Notes under the pieces: model-generated
Told to the model about the DNA's origin: nothing
The model's input: the letters and a program-made list of their open reading frames with translations, nothing else
Database searches by the model: none
Origin: Pseudoalteromonas aliena SW19
GTDB lineage: Bacteria > Pseudomonadota > Gammaproteobacteria > Enterobacterales > Alteromonadaceae
Length of the DNA stretch: 64,000 bases
NCBI RefSeq assembly: GCF_014905615.1
Contig: NZ_AQGU01000026.1
Coordinates: forward strand, 372,001 to 436,000
Direction of reading: 5' to 3'
Shown: one piece after another, positions 36,617-46,822 of the stretch
Layout: each line of letters begins with the position of its first letter
Position numbering within the stretch: the stretch's first letter is position 1
Made by a program: the position numbers and the translations under genes

Positions 36617-38242
36617 CTACATGTACTTTCTTAAATACTTTTTGAACACGGGATCGGTTTTAGCCAATTCTTTTTGCTCAGCTAAAATATCTTTTAAAAT
36701 AGCCCCCGATGTAAGTGGGTTTGCAAGTACAACCCTAAATACAACGGTTGGCTGGTTATCATATTTAGAAGGTGTTAAACGCGTACGTGATACAAACGAG
36801 CGACCTGATTCACGCTGCCTTTTTTGCATGCTGGCAGTAAAGCGATTCAATGATGCAAAAATATCTAAACGCGTTGCGGCATCCGCTTCAGCTATTGCTT
36901 GTTTTATTTTTTTAGGTACGTAGCGGTATGTTAATAAACACAACTCGGGCTCTGAAATAAGTTCGAAATCCTCGTCGGCTTTAATTAAATCAGCAAAATA
37001 GTACGCCTTTTTAATGCTTCTATCGATCAACATTTCGTAGCCTTTACGACCAATAACACGTAAGCAAGCATGCACTAACATCGCCATTCCAGGACGACTA
37101 CCTTCAAGCGTGTGACTACCTAAGTCTTTAGAGCCTTTACGCAAAATATACTCTGCGTGGTGTTCTATTGCATCGGTTGCCGCAGGGTCTTTAAATAAAA
37201 CCAAACCAGCTCCCATTGGTACATACATTTGTTTGTGTGCATCAATGGTGATTGAATCAGCGCGTTCAATGCCTTTTAATAAAGGGCGATGAGTCGTTGA
37301 TAAAAGTGTTGCTCCTCCCCATGCTGCATCGACATGAAAATGACAATTAATTTGCTCTGCTAAATCGGCCATTTCATTAAGGGGATCTATATTCCCTGTT
37401 TCGGTCGTACCAGCGACCCCAATAATTGCCATTACTTTAATGCCTTGCGATTCTAGCTCAAGTGCCTTTTCACGCATCGCTCCTACATCGACTTTATTAT
37501 CTTCGCTGGTTTTAATGCCGATTAAATTTTCGCGACCGATACCTAATAAATCTACCGATTTACCTAACGAGTAATGTCCACGTTCTGATATTAATACCGC
37601 TAAACCTTTGTATCCGTAATGCAGCATACCAGCAATTAAGCCTTGTGCGCCTATCCCTCTAAAATCACCATCAGGCTTGAATAAGCGGTTTCGTGCAATC
37701 CAAAGCGCAGTAATATTAGCAACCGTACCACCTGAGCAAAAAGCACCGAGAGAGGTTTTTGCGCTGTGCATCCATTTAGAATAAAATGAGTCTTCTTGCC
37801 CATAAGCTAAATGATGCATCATTCCAAGCACTTGGCGCTCAAGAGGTGTAAATGCTTTAGACGTTTCTATTTTTACTAGGTTTTGGTTTAGCCCCACCAT
37901 CAATTTTGACAGCGGTAATAAAAAATGTGGCAAAGCCGAAGTCATGTGACCTATAAAACTGGGGGCTGCGGTATGCACTGAATGCGCAACGAGCTGTTCC
38001 ATTATGTCCTGTGCATAAGCAGATACAAACGTTGGATCCTCAGGGATAACAGCCGATTGAAAGTCTTTTTCAATTTCATGTAATGGTTTTTCAATTGCCG
38101 CAATATTTTCGTTTAAGAAACCTGCTAAATTACTCGAAATTTCAAGCTCGATTTTGCTTAAAGTTGAGTCTGGCGCTTCAGGTACAGTAAATATACGCTT
38201 AAGGCTTTCTTTAGAGGCGACGGCACAACGCTTTTGATCCAT
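36617..38242 (-). CDS. panP: PLP-dependent aspartate 1-decarboxylase (PanP type)
   Basis: 541 residues, a group II decarboxylase. The cofactor lysine is in SITIDAHKQMYVPMGAGLVL, with CSGGTVANITALWIARNR, HFHVDAAWGGATLLS and a long N-terminal part (SFIGHMTSALPHFLLPLSKL) typical of the family. Length and motifs fit PanP, the Vibrio/Alteromonas enzyme that makes beta-alanine for coenzyme A in place of the pyruvoyl enzyme PanD. Glutamate decarboxylase activity is an alternative. It is monocistronic, between two terminators or promoters. Confidence 0.85.
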   Translation of the reverse strand: MDQKRCAVASKESLKRIFTVPEAPDSTLSKIELEISSNLAGFLNENIAAIEKPLHEIEKDFQSAVIPEDPTFVSAYAQDIMEQLVAHSVHTAAPSFIGHMTSALPHFLLPLSKLMVGLNQNLVKIETSKAFTPLERQVLGMMHHLAYGQEDSFYSKWMHSAKTSLGAFCSGGTVANITALWIARNRLFKPDGDFRGIGAQGLIAGMLHYGYKGLAVLISERGHYSLGKSVDLLGIGRENLIGIKTSEDNKVDVGAMREKALELESQGIKVMAIIGVAGTTETGNIDPLNEMADLAEQINCHFHVDAAWGGATLLSTTHRPLLKGIERADSITIDAHKQMYVPMGAGLVLFKDPAATDAIEHHAEYILRKGSKDLGSHTLEGSRPGMAMLVHACLRVIGRKGYEMLIDRSIKKAYYFADLIKADEDFELISEPELCLLTYRYVPKKIKQAIAEADAATRLDIFASLNRFTASMQKRQRESGRSFVSRTRLTPSKYDNQPTVVFRVVLANPLTSGAILKDILAEQKELAKTDPVFKKYLRKYM

Positions 38243-38436
38243 CTTAATACCTAGTGTGTGTAGCTAAAACACGTGTTTATCAGAGGAAAATGCTCAATTT
38301 AGGCATTTTTTAAGCAACAGTGTTTTTGAATAATTGCGCTAACTTTACTGCAATATAACTAAAATGTCTCGTTTAAAGCCATAAAAGCGCTCAAATCCAT
38401 GACAAAAAAATGATAATTTAATTAATATTTTAATCG

Positions 38437-38465
38437 GCCCAATAAATACCAATTATTTATTGGGC
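38437..38465. promoter_or_regulatory. 12-bp perfect inverted repeat upstream of the GGDEF/EAL gene
   Basis: GCCCAATAAATA, loop CCAAT, TATTTATTGGGC; it ends 48 bp before the ATG. No T run follows, so an operator or a leader hairpin is more likely than a terminator. Confidence 0.5.
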
Positions 38466-38513
38466 ATTTACATATTTTGCGTATAATTAAACGATAATAA
38501 AAAAGGAATATTT

Positions 38514-40397
38514 ATGCTTAAAGGAAGAGTGAAAGTAAGTTGGTTAATGGCTGGCTTTTCATTATTTTTAATCAGTTTACTTACTTACGTTTACTACACC
38601 TATCAAACGACTCGCGCTGAAATAATGCAATCGGTCGACACCCGCCTACTAAATGCAGCAACTAGCGTAAAGCATATTTTGGGCGAGGAGTACCTCAGCA
38701 GAGCTAACCGAGGTGAAGCGATTGATTTTTCTGAATATCAAACTAAGAGTAAACAGCTCTCTGAATTTACCCAAGCGCTCGATATCGCTTATGTTTACTC
38801 TATGATATTAAAGAACGACAAAATTTATTTTAGTGGTTCTAGCTATACACAAGACGATCTGAGCAATGGCAAAGTAACTCAGTTTTTAGATATTTACCCT
38901 GAAGCAACAGATGCAAATATTAGCGCTTTTTATTCAACCGAACCCGTATTTGAAATATCGAGCGATCAATGGGGTCATTTTAAAAGCATTTTTATTCCTT
39001 ATGTTGATACAGCGAGTGGGCACACCTACCTAACCGGCGCCGACATTACAATTTATGATTTAAACCAAAAGCTTAAGGAAAGTGTATCTAAAGCAGCGGC
39101 GATGGCGAGTTTCTTTTTTTTTATCGCATTACTTGTTGCAGCTATTTATATCTATTTGCTCAAACGTTCTTTAGCAACAGACTCAAGTACAGGCTTTGAA
39201 AATCATATTGCCCTTGAGTATTTTATTAAGCAAAGTAATGCACACCATATGCAACTTGCGGTTATTTGGATCAACGAAATTGAAGATATAAATAGCTTCT
39301 ATGGTACTGAGGTCGGCGATAAAGTAATGAAAAACTTACTTATTCATTTTAAACGCCGCTGCTCTTCTCGTTGTCGTGTGTACCGCTTAGCAACGAATAA
39401 GCTAGTGTTACTTGCGCCTAAAGAAATCCCTTACGATGAATTTACTGATCTTATTGAAACCTATAACTTTAATGCTCCATTACTCACCGATCCATTTATT
39501 TATATTACTCTGTGCGCTGGAATAGCCAGTGGCAATAAATCGCTGCTACTCGAAAATGCCCACATAGCGGCATTGCAAGCCAAACAAGGTCGCCATACCG
39601 TCGTTAATTACTCAAAAGCACTTCACGATGTAAAAGTACAATATCAATACAATGTCGAAATGGCTAAAGAGGTTCGAGAAGCGTTTGATAACAATCGCAT
39701 TGTCCCTTATTTTCAGCCTATTATTGATATAAACACTAAACGCGTAGTGCAGTATGAATGTTTAGCACGGATGGTTACAGCAAGTGGTGAAATACTCAAG
39801 CCAGAGGCTTTTTTAAATGTAGTTACCCGCTCAAGAATGGATGGCTTATTGACCCGCACACTATTTTCACAATGTATTAGCCGCTTTAGAAAAACAGATA
39901 TTTGCTGGAGCTTAAATATAACCGCGCAAGATATGCTTGATCCTAGTTTGAGTGAGTTTATAGCCGACGAATTAAAACGTTATCCACACCCGAGCAACAT
40001 CACTTTGGAACTTTTGGAAACACAGGCAATTGCTAATTTTTCAGAGGTCAAAGCATTTATAGGAATGGTTAAAACCAAGGGCGTAAAAGTAATTATTGAT
40101 GATTTTGGTAGCGGTTATTCGAATATTTCTAACGTGCTTAAGCTTGAAGTCGATGGCATTAAACTAGATGGCGCTTTAATAAAGCAAATAGTAAACGATA
40201 AAGATATCTATTTATTTATTGAGCACATTGCTAGCTTTGCAAATCAGTTGGGATTACAGTTAATGGCTGGATCGGTGGAAAATGCGACCATAGTGACCGC
40301 GCTGAAAAAAGCGAATGTGACGCTGATGCAAGGTGTTTACTTTGCTCACCCAGCGCCACATGTTAATTCCCAAAGTAATGAAGAATTAACAAGCTAA
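38514..40397 (+). CDS. Membrane GGDEF/EAL protein, probably a c-di-GMP phosphodiesterase
   Basis: 627 residues: membrane segment at about 9-28, a periplasmic sensor region to about 190, a second membrane segment at about 193-215 (MASFFFFIALLVAAIYIYLL), a GGDEF domain and a C-terminal EAL domain. The GGDEF signature is lost (the site reads RLATNKLVLLA), so cyclase activity is not expected. The EAL domain keeps the metal and base residues: ECLAR for EALxR, SLNITAQD, ELLETQA, VIIDDFGSGYSNIS, VDGIKLDG, SVEN and LMQGVYFAHP. It would degrade c-di-GMP in response to a periplasmic signal. Single gene; a perfect inverted repeat lies in its leader. Confidence 0.9.
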   Translation: MLKGRVKVSWLMAGFSLFLISLLTYVYYTYQTTRAEIMQSVDTRLLNAATSVKHILGEEYLSRANRGEAIDFSEYQTKSKQLSEFTQALDIAYVYSMILKNDKIYFSGSSYTQDDLSNGKVTQFLDIYPEATDANISAFYSTEPVFEISSDQWGHFKSIFIPYVDTASGHTYLTGADITIYDLNQKLKESVSKAAAMASFFFFIALLVAAIYIYLLKRSLATDSSTGFENHIALEYFIKQSNAHHMQLAVIWINEIEDINSFYGTEVGDKVMKNLLIHFKRRCSSRCRVYRLATNKLVLLAPKEIPYDEFTDLIETYNFNAPLLTDPFIYITLCAGIASGNKSLLLENAHIAALQAKQGRHTVVNYSKALHDVKVQYQYNVEMAKEVREAFDNNRIVPYFQPIIDINTKRVVQYECLARMVTASGEILKPEAFLNVVTRSRMDGLLTRTLFSQCISRFRKTDICWSLNITAQDMLDPSLSEFIADELKRYPHPSNITLELLETQAIANFSEVKAFIGMVKTKGVKVIIDDFGSGYSNISNVLKLEVDGIKLDGALIKQIVNDKDIYLFIEHIASFANQLGLQLMAGSVENATIVTALKKANVTLMQGVYFAHPAPHVNSQSNEELTS

Positions 40398-40410
40398 ATT
40401 GGTCATCAAA

Positions 40411-41079
40411 TTAGGTTAAATTAATAATAAGTCGGTGGCTTTGCTGGCCACTGGCCCAGTATTTTCGCTCAAAAGGCGTAATCGCATCATCAGATTCATA
40501 AAGCGCTACATCGCAAGAGTTACCAGTGAGTTCAAGCGCTCTAGCAAACTCTTTAACGTAAATATCCCAATTACTACGTACTTCTAGCAAACCGCCTAAT
40601 TTAACTATAAACGGAAAAATAGCCGCGCCATGCCAACGTCTTCGAATATGCTTAGACTTAGGCCATGGGTTTGGATACAACAAATAATGGTGTGTAGGTT
40701 GCCAATTAGCTGCAACCGCTAAACGCCAAAAGTCATTTAAGTCTGCTTGCACTAAAATATATTGCCCGCTGTCGGTCTGTTTATATTCAACATCATGTTT
40801 ATCAAGGCGGTGCGATGATTTATCAATGCCTACCACAAGTGCATCAGGATGGCGCTTAGCTAAGTTAGCTGAGCTTTCACCCACGCCACAGCACGAGTCT
40901 AAAATAAGCGGGCCATTAAAGGCCTGTACTTTAGCGTTTACTTCATCAAATGCGGCCTGAGTATGCGCTGCAATCGGTTTTTTAAACTCAGCCTCTAAGT
41001 GCTTATTTACTATTTCATCAAGCTTTTCGTGAATACCCGCTTGATTAGATACAATACTACGTGAATTTGCATCACTCAT
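40411..41079 (-). CDS. TrmB-family methyltransferase
   Basis: 222 residues. ILDSCCGVGESSANLAKRHP is the SAM motif and YPNPWPKSKHIRRRWHG the TrmB signature (PDPWPKxxHxKRR in canonical enzymes). The N-terminal 50 residues (EKLDEIVNKHLEAEFKKPIA) are longer than and different from standard TrmB. Canonical TrmB makes 7-methylguanosine 46 in tRNA. This version may be a paralogue with another RNA target; the genome must be searched for a second copy. Its start overlaps the ABC permease stop by one base (TAATG). Confidence 0.75.
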   Translation of the reverse strand: MSDANSRSIVSNQAGIHEKLDEIVNKHLEAEFKKPIAAHTQAAFDEVNAKVQAFNGPLILDSCCGVGESSANLAKRHPDALVVGIDKSSHRLDKHDVEYKQTDSGQYILVQADLNDFWRLAVAANWQPTHHYLLYPNPWPKSKHIRRRWHGAAIFPFIVKLGGLLEVRSNWDIYVKEFARALELTGNSCDVALYESDDAITPFERKYWASGQQSHRLIINLT

Positions 41080-41846
41080 TAGTGTCTTAGCCCCACACCT
41101 TTTTTAATTAACGTAAGCGCTAATGTAAATAACGCTGTTATAAATACTAAAATAACCCCAAGCGCCACGCTTAAATCAACATCCGACACGCCTAAAAAGC
41201 CGTAACGAAACGCGTTAACCATGTAAATTATAGGGTTTATTTGCGATACGTTTTGCCAAAATTCTGGCAATAGCGTAATTGAATAAAATACACCACCTAA
41301 GTAAGTTAATGGCGTTAAAATAAAGGTAGGGATAATGCTTATATCGTCAAAACTATTTGCGTAAATCGCATTAATTAAACCACCTAGTGCAAATACAGCC
41401 GAGGTTAAAATAACCGTCGCCATAATTACAAAAATATTATGGATTTGAATATCAACAAATAACAATGACACACAGGTCACTATAAAGCCCACCATTATAC
41501 CGCGCGTCATACCACCGCCCATATAACCCAGTACAATAATGTAATTAGGAACTGGTGCTACTAATAGCTCTTCAATACTTTTTTGAAACTTTGTTGAATA
41601 AAAACTAGAGGCTACATTGGAATAGGAATTAGTAATAACCGACATCATTATAAGGCCAGGTACAATAAACTCCATGTAGCTAAAGCCACCCATGTCGCCA
41701 ATGCGTGAGCCAATTAAGTTACCAAAAATAACAAAATATAAACTCATTGTAATTGCAGGCGGTACTAAGGTTTGCACCCAAATACGTAAAAAACGAATAC
41801 ATTCTTTGATCCATAAACTTTTTAAGGCTACGCCATATTTAAACAT
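41079..41846 (-). CDS. yadH: ABC-2 type permease (YadH-like)
   Basis: 255 residues with six membrane segments and the ABC-2 pattern: KECIRFLRIWVQTLVPPAIT, FIVPGLIMMSVITNSYSNVA, TPLTYLGGVFYSITLLPEFW and NPIIYMVNAFRYGFLG. Together with the ATPase upstream (overlap at the junction, 41,846/41,847) it forms an exporter of the YadGH class, whose substrate is unknown. Confidence 0.9.
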   Translation of the reverse strand: MFKYGVALKSLWIKECIRFLRIWVQTLVPPAITMSLYFVIFGNLIGSRIGDMGGFSYMEFIVPGLIMMSVITNSYSNVASSFYSTKFQKSIEELLVAPVPNYIIVLGYMGGGMTRGIMVGFIVTCVSLLFVDIQIHNIFVIMATVILTSAVFALGGLINAIYANSFDDISIIPTFILTPLTYLGGVFYSITLLPEFWQNVSQINPIIYMVNAFRYGFLGVSDVDLSVALGVILVFITALFTLALTLIKKGVGLRH

Positions 41847-42776
41847 TTATTCGCCCCGCCCTTGCTCTAGTAATCCGACAAATAACTCTTCGAGTCTGTT
41901 TGCTTTATTTCGCATACTTAACACTGTATTACCTTGGTTTGTTAATGCGCTAAATACCGCATTTAAGCCCTGTGATTTAGCGACTTCGACTTCAACAGTA
42001 TGATCATCCGTCATGGTAAATTTATAACCATCAAGTGTGACTGGATTTGCTGGCACTTTTAAATCTAAAATAAAGGTTTCTTTATCAAGCTTTGCAAGCA
42101 GTGCTTTAATTGTGGTGTTTTCAACAATTCGGCCACTGTCGATAATAGCAATGTTTTTACACAGTAATTCGGCTTCTTCAAGGTAATGGGTGGTTAAAAT
42201 AATGGTCACGCCTTGCTCATTAATTTGGCGTAAAAAGTCCCACATTGAACGGCGTAATTCTATATCGACCCCTGCTGTTGGCTCATCAAGTATAAGCAGT
42301 TTTGGTTCGTGCATGAGTGCGCGAGCAATCATTAAGCGGCGTTTCATACCACCTGAAAGCGTACGCGCTTGTTTGTCTTTTTTCTCAAGTAAGCCAAGCT
42401 GCGCTAGGTATTTGTCGGCGCGCTTGTGGGCTTCACCGCGTGGCACACCATAATAACCAGCTTGATTAACGAGTATTTGGCTAAGCGTTTCAAATTGACT
42501 GAAGTTAAACTCTTGCGGCACTAAGCCCAAATGCGCTTTAGCTGCTTCTAAGTCAGCATCAATATCACAACCGAATACCTCTACTTTACCTTTTGTTTTA
42601 TTCACCAAAGACGAAATAACACCAATAGTGGTTGATTTACCCGCTCCATTTGGACCAAGCAGCGCAAAAAAGTCGCCCTCTCGCACTTGTAAATCAACGC
42701 CTTTTATAGCCTCAACACCATTTTTATAAACCTTGGTAAGGCCTTCAATATTTAAAGCAATAGTTTGCTTATTCAT
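41847..42776 (-). CDS. yadG: ABC transporter ATPase (YadG-like)
   Basis: 309 residues. Walker A LLGPNGAGKSTTIGVISSLV near residue 39, Q-loop VPQEFNF, signature TLSGGMKRRLMIARAL, Walker B LLILDEPTAGVDIELR and H-loop TTHYLEEAELLC. A C-terminal extension of about 80 residues is typical of the subfamily. The start overlaps the ubiX stop by one base (TAATG), so mpl-ubiX-yadG-yadH-trmB-like are likely one transcript. Confidence 0.93.
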   Translation of the reverse strand: MNKQTIALNIEGLTKVYKNGVEAIKGVDLQVREGDFFALLGPNGAGKSTTIGVISSLVNKTKGKVEVFGCDIDADLEAAKAHLGLVPQEFNFSQFETLSQILVNQAGYYGVPRGEAHKRADKYLAQLGLLEKKDKQARTLSGGMKRRLMIARALMHEPKLLILDEPTAGVDIELRRSMWDFLRQINEQGVTIILTTHYLEEAELLCKNIAIIDSGRIVENTTIKALLAKLDKETFILDLKVPANPVTLDGYKFTMTDDHTVEVEVAKSQGLNAVFSALTNQGNTVLSMRNKANRLEELFVGLLEQGRGE

Positions 42777-43396
42777 TACTTACCCTCACCATAACCCCAA
42801 CGTTTTGTTAGGTTATGTTCAATGTTTAAATGATCTAAAATTCTCGCCACCATAAAATCAACTAAGTCTTCAATACTTTGCGGTTTATGATAAAAGCCAG
42901 GTGCCGCAGGCATAATAGTTACCCCTAAACGAGAAAGCTTTAGCATGTTTTCTAAATGAATTTCGTTAAATGGTGTTTCGCGTGGTACTAAAATAAGCTG
43001 CCCGCGTTCTTTAATAACCACATCAGCGGCGCGCTCTAATAGGTTATCTGATGCGCCTACCGCAATTGCTGATACAGAACCTGCACTACACGGGCATACT
43101 ACCATTTTTTTAGGCGCCGCAGAGCCCGAGGCTACTGGGCTAAACCAGTTATCTTTACCATATACCTTTAACTGCTCGGGTTTGGCATTAAACAGCGCAC
43201 TTAACTGTTCAGTTGCTTTATCTTCATTACCAGAGAGCTTGATGTTTGATTCTGTGTCAAGCACCACTCGCGCAGCACTTGAGATAAGTACGTAAACTTG
43301 AAATTGCTGCTCAAGCAACACTTCAAGCAGCCTTAAACCATAAGGCGCACCCGATGCGCCACTAAAAGCGAGCGTAATTTTATCTTTAAATTGCAC
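42776..43396 (-). CDS. ubiX: Flavin prenyltransferase UbiX
   Basis: 206 residues. [48 protein letters not shown] (in parts), [14 protein letters not shown] and [11 protein letters not shown] are the UbiX signatures. It makes prenylated FMN for the UbiD decarboxylase of ubiquinone synthesis. It follows mpl by one base pair. Confidence 0.96.
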   Translation of the reverse strand: MQFKDKITLAFSGASGAPYGLRLLEVLLEQQFQVYVLISSAARVVLDTESNIKLSGNEDKATEQLSALFNAKPEQLKVYGKDNWFSPVASGSAAPKKMVVCPCSAGSVSAIAVGASDNLLERAADVVIKERGQLILVPRETPFNEIHLENMLKLSRLGVTIMPAAPGFYHKPQSIEDLVDFMVARILDHLNIEHNLTKRWGYGEGK

Positions 43397-43397
43397 G

Positions 43398-44753
43398 TTA
43401 TTCTCCGCTGTATTTAGCAGCTAAACCATCAACAAGGTGTTGATGAAGACCATTAAAACCGCCATTGCTCATAATTAAAATATGTTGATTAGGCTCAATA
43501 TTTTCGAGCACTGTATCAATAATTGTTTGTGTACTGCTAAAGCACTGCATATCGGCTTTATCTGCTTGCTCTTTTAGCGACCAATTTAGATTCTCTGGCT
43601 CAAAAAGTAGCACGTCGTCAGCATCACGTAGTGAATCTAATAATGTATATTGGTGCACGCCCATTTTCATGGTGTTTGAGCGTGGCTCTAAAATAGCGAT
43701 AATTTTTTCATCGCCTACTTTAGCGCGCAGTCCTGCTAGCGTTGTTTTAATTGCTGTTGGGTGATGCGCAAAGTCGTCATACACTTTAATATTATTTATA
43801 TCAGCCTTTAGCTCCATGCGCCTTTTCGGGCTAATAAACTCCCCTAACGCATCAATACTATGGTCAATCGCAATACCCACATGACGCGCAGCAGCAATGC
43901 TCATAATCGCATTTTTAACGTTATGCTCGCCTATTGCTTGCCAGCAAACAGTGCCTTGCTTTTCATTGTTTAAAAGTACATTAAACTCACTACCATCTGC
44001 TTTTATTAATTCATAGCCCCAGTCATCCCCTAGGGTTTCGCTTTCACTCCAAAGCCCTTGTGTTATTACATCATTAAGCGCTACGTCTTGCTTTGGCCAA
44101 ATTACTTTGCCACTTTGAGGTAATGTACGCATTAAGTGATGAAATTGTTTTTTTATTGCGTTTAAATCTTCAAAAATATCAGCATGATCAAATTCAAGAT
44201 TGTTTAAAATAAGCGTACGCGGAAGGTAGTGTACAAACTTACTGCGTTTATCAAAAAAAGCGGTATCGTATTCATCCGCTTCGATAACGAAAAATGGCGT
44301 TTCGCCCACTTTCGCTGACACACCAAAGTTTTGCACTATGCCACCAATTAAAAACCCAGGCTTTAAGCCCGCATATTCTAATACCCACGCTAACATACTT
44401 GCTGTGGTTGTTTTACCATGCGTACCGGCGACAGCAAGCACCCATGAGTCTTGTAATAAATTATGCTTTAGCCACTCAGGTCCTGAAGTATAAGGCAGGC
44501 TTTTATCAAGTACATATTCTACACATGGGTTACCACGGCTCATTGCATTACCAATAACCACCATATCAGGCTTTGGATCTAATTGAGATACGTCATAGCC
44601 TTGAGTTAATTCAATGCCGAGTTCTTGCAGCTGCGTGCTCATTGGTGGATAAACGTTTTGATCAGAACCTGTTACTTTATGCCCAAGTGATGTAGCAATG
44701 GCAGCAATCCCCCCCATAAACGTGCCACAAATGCCCAAAATATGTATATGCAT
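43398..44753 (-). CDS. mpl: UDP-MurNAc:L-Ala-gamma-D-Glu-meso-DAP ligase
   Basis: 451 residues. [20 protein letters not shown] begins the Rossmann domain, [20 protein letters not shown] is the ATP-binding P-loop of Mur ligases, and [19 protein letters not shown] the C-terminal domain motif. Mpl attaches recycled murein tripeptide to UDP-MurNAc. It heads a cluster with ubiX as in other gammaproteobacteria. A 36-bp terminator hairpin of the uppP unit lies upstream of it. Confidence 0.97.
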   Translation of the reverse strand: MHIHILGICGTFMGGIAAIATSLGHKVTGSDQNVYPPMSTQLQELGIELTQGYDVSQLDPKPDMVVIGNAMSRGNPCVEYVLDKSLPYTSGPEWLKHNLLQDSWVLAVAGTHGKTTTASMLAWVLEYAGLKPGFLIGGIVQNFGVSAKVGETPFFVIEADEYDTAFFDKRSKFVHYLPRTLILNNLEFDHADIFEDLNAIKKQFHHLMRTLPQSGKVIWPKQDVALNDVITQGLWSESETLGDDWGYELIKADGSEFNVLLNNEKQGTVCWQAIGEHNVKNAIMSIAAARHVGIAIDHSIDALGEFISPKRRMELKADINNIKVYDDFAHHPTAIKTTLAGLRAKVGDEKIIAILEPRSNTMKMGVHQYTLLDSLRDADDVLLFEPENLNWSLKEQADKADMQCFSSTQTIIDTVLENIEPNQHILIMSNGGFNGLHQHLVDGLAAKYSGE

Positions 44754-44879
44754 ATACTTTCCTTAAATCGTGTGACTACTTTACTGCGGTGCAAAGTTTA
44801 ATGGCGCTATGATGCCAAAATTCGCGCTTAGTTACCATTGCGAGTAAGCATTTCACTCGTGCCAAAATGACCACTTAAT

Positions 44880-44916
44880 AACAAAAAAGCCTTCTTAGTC
44901 AGAAGGCTTTTTTGTT
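44880..44916 (-). terminator. Terminator of the folB-folK-uppP unit
   Basis: AACAAAAAAGCCTTCT and AGAAGGCTTTTTTGTT form a perfect 16-bp stem with a five-base loop, 13 bp past the uppP stop. Confidence 0.95.
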
Positions 44917-44929
44917 ATTCGATAATTTA

Positions 44930-45730
44930 CTACATCGTTAAAAATATAATCAAGCCTACACCCAGTAATAAGCGATATATTACAAATGGCAGCATCCCCA
45001 TTCGCTCTATGACTTTTAAAAACATAAATATACATGCATAAGCCGACAAGAACGATAGCACCACACCTAGCAATAACGTATTCCAATCAACAATATGATC
45101 GCCTAACGCAAGCTCTGCTGTGTAATATAGCCCCATCATAGAGATGATAGGAATAGCTAATAAAAATGAGAAACGTGCAGCGCTTTGTTTATTCATGCCC
45201 AGCATTAAACCTGCAGTCATTGTTATACCTGAACGTGAAGTACCTGGGATCATTGCAACAGCTTGTGCAAAACCAATAATGAGCGCTGTTTTCCAATTAA
45301 GTTGGTAAATAGTTTTAATTTGTTTACCTTTTGCATCGGCGTACCAAAGTAGTAAACCAAATACGATGGTTGTTGCAGCAATAATCCATGCGCTGCGTAA
45401 GTACAACTCGATTAAATCTTTTAACAACAAACCTAAAACAGCAGCGGGGACAGTCCCTAAAATTATCCACCAGCCTAATTTACTGTCATCAGTAGTACCT
45501 TGCGCGCCAAATGATTTAAACCACGCACTGAGTATATCGGCCACCTCTTTACGAAAATAAATAACCACTGCGATTAAAGTACCAACATGTACCGCCACAT
45601 CAAACGCGAGTCCTTGATCTTCCCAGCCTAAAATTTGTGATGGTAGAATTAAATGCGCTGAACTCGATATAGGTAAAAATTCAGTGAATCCTTGAATAAG
45701 GGCTAAAATAATTATTTCGATAATACTCAT
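44930..45730 (-). CDS. uppP: Undecaprenyl-diphosphatase
   Basis: 266 residues, seven to eight membrane segments. [18 protein letters not shown] and [20 protein letters not shown] are the two conserved active-site regions of UppP (BacA). It recycles the undecaprenyl carrier for cell-wall and surface polysaccharide synthesis and confers bacitracin tolerance. It overlaps folK by four bases. Confidence 0.97.
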   Translation of the reverse strand: MSIIEIIILALIQGFTEFLPISSSAHLILPSQILGWEDQGLAFDVAVHVGTLIAVVIYFRKEVADILSAWFKSFGAQGTTDDSKLGWWIILGTVPAAVLGLLLKDLIELYLRSAWIIAATTIVFGLLLWYADAKGKQIKTIYQLNWKTALIIGFAQAVAMIPGTSRSGITMTAGLMLGMNKQSAARFSFLLAIPIISMMGLYYTAELALGDHIVDWNTLLLGVVLSFLSAYACIFMFLKVIERMGMLPFVIYRLLLGVGLIIFLTM

Positions 45731-46215
45731 GGGTTAGAAAACTCCACCTTCCATAGTTTTTGTTGAGGGTTATTATACGCATTCCATAACTGGGCAATTG
45801 TTTGCTTGGCCACTGGATGGTAAAAATTTGGGGCCACTTCACTTAGTGGCTGCAATACAAATGCATTTTTAGTTATTTCATCACGAGGTAATTGCGCTGG
45901 GGAGTCGCTAATTACGTCATCATAAAACAGTAAATCTAAATCGAGTGTTCGTGGGCTAAACTTTTTATCGTTTGCGGTACGGCCATTATCTCGTTCTATT
46001 TTTTTTAGTAAAGTACATACGTCGGCCAAGGGCATATCAGTTGTAGCAGCAACCACTGAGTTATAAAAATTATTGCCAGCAAACCCCACCGCTTCACTTT
46101 CAAAAACAGACGAATGCACGAGGTTTTTAAAATGCTGCTTAAGTGCGATTAATGCACATTGAATATAATGCGCTTTATTTATATTTGACCCAAGGCTGAT
46201 ATAAATCTGCGCCAT
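45727..46215 (-). CDS. folK: 2-amino-4-hydroxy-6-hydroxymethyldihydropteridine diphosphokinase
   Basis: 162 residues. [38 protein letters not shown] and [15 protein letters not shown] are the HPPK substrate and ATP motifs. It carries out the pyrophosphorylation step of folate synthesis. folB lies immediately upstream with no gap, so folB and folK act consecutively and are co-expressed. Confidence 0.96.
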   Translation of the reverse strand: MAQIYISLGSNINKAHYIQCALIALKQHFKNLVHSSVFESEAVGFAGNNFYNSVVAATTDMPLADVCTLLKKIERDNGRTANDKKFSPRTLDLDLLFYDDVISDSPAQLPRDEITKNAFVLQPLSEVAPNFYHPVAKQTIAQLWNAYNNPQQKLWKVEFSNP

Positions 46216-46575
46216 TTAGTTACTTACCTTAGCGCGTGTAATTTCAACACCAACCGTTCGTGCTTGTGCTACAGCTGCGGGCTTACTCACTCTAATAGTT
46301 ACTTGCGGGGTATTAAATTCAGTCAAAATAATATCTGCTAGCTGCTCCACTAGCGTTTCAAGTAATTCAACAGGCTTAGCGGTGCTGTGTTCAATAACTC
46401 GTTCACTCACCTTTGAATAATCAAGTGCTAAATTAATGTCATCATTGGCTGCTGCGGGCTTAATATCACTAAGCATTTCAATATCAAAATAAAGGCTCTG
46501 TTTACTTTCTTTTTCAAAGTCGTACACTCCAATAATGGTGTCGACGTGCAATTGAGATATAAATACCTTGTCCAT
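46216..46575 (-). CDS. folB: Dihydroneopterin aldolase
   Basis: 119 residues from the ATG at 46575 (MDKVFISQLHVDTIIGVYDFE), with GGAGTATCA upstream; a frame to 46620 gives an unusual 15-residue extension and no ribosome site. DINLALDYSKVSERVIEHS and ELLETLVEQLADIIL match the FolB/FolX fold, and the conserved Glu and Lys sites are present (VSKPAAVAQARTVGVEI). It cleaves dihydroneopterin in folate synthesis. Confidence 0.95.
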   Translation of the reverse strand: MDKVFISQLHVDTIIGVYDFEKESKQSLYFDIEMLSDIKPAAANDDINLALDYSKVSERVIEHSTAKPVELLETLVEQLADIILTEFNTPQVTIRVSKPAAVAQARTVGVEITRAKVSN

Positions 46576-46822
46576 TGATACTCCAAATGACAAAAACGAC
46601 TGAATAGTGATATTAAGCATTAATAAAATTAATACTGCCTATGCTTTAATCAGTGTTTAAATATGTAAAAAATCCTTCTACAATAACGAAATAGCTAGAT
46701 TAGCTAATAATTAAAGAAGCATAATAATTTTTTACGATAAATTTTGCCGCCAATAATAGCCCAAAAGCAATGCTAATTGCATTAAATGTGATTAGTATAA
46801 TGATAAAAAAGTAAGGAAGCGT

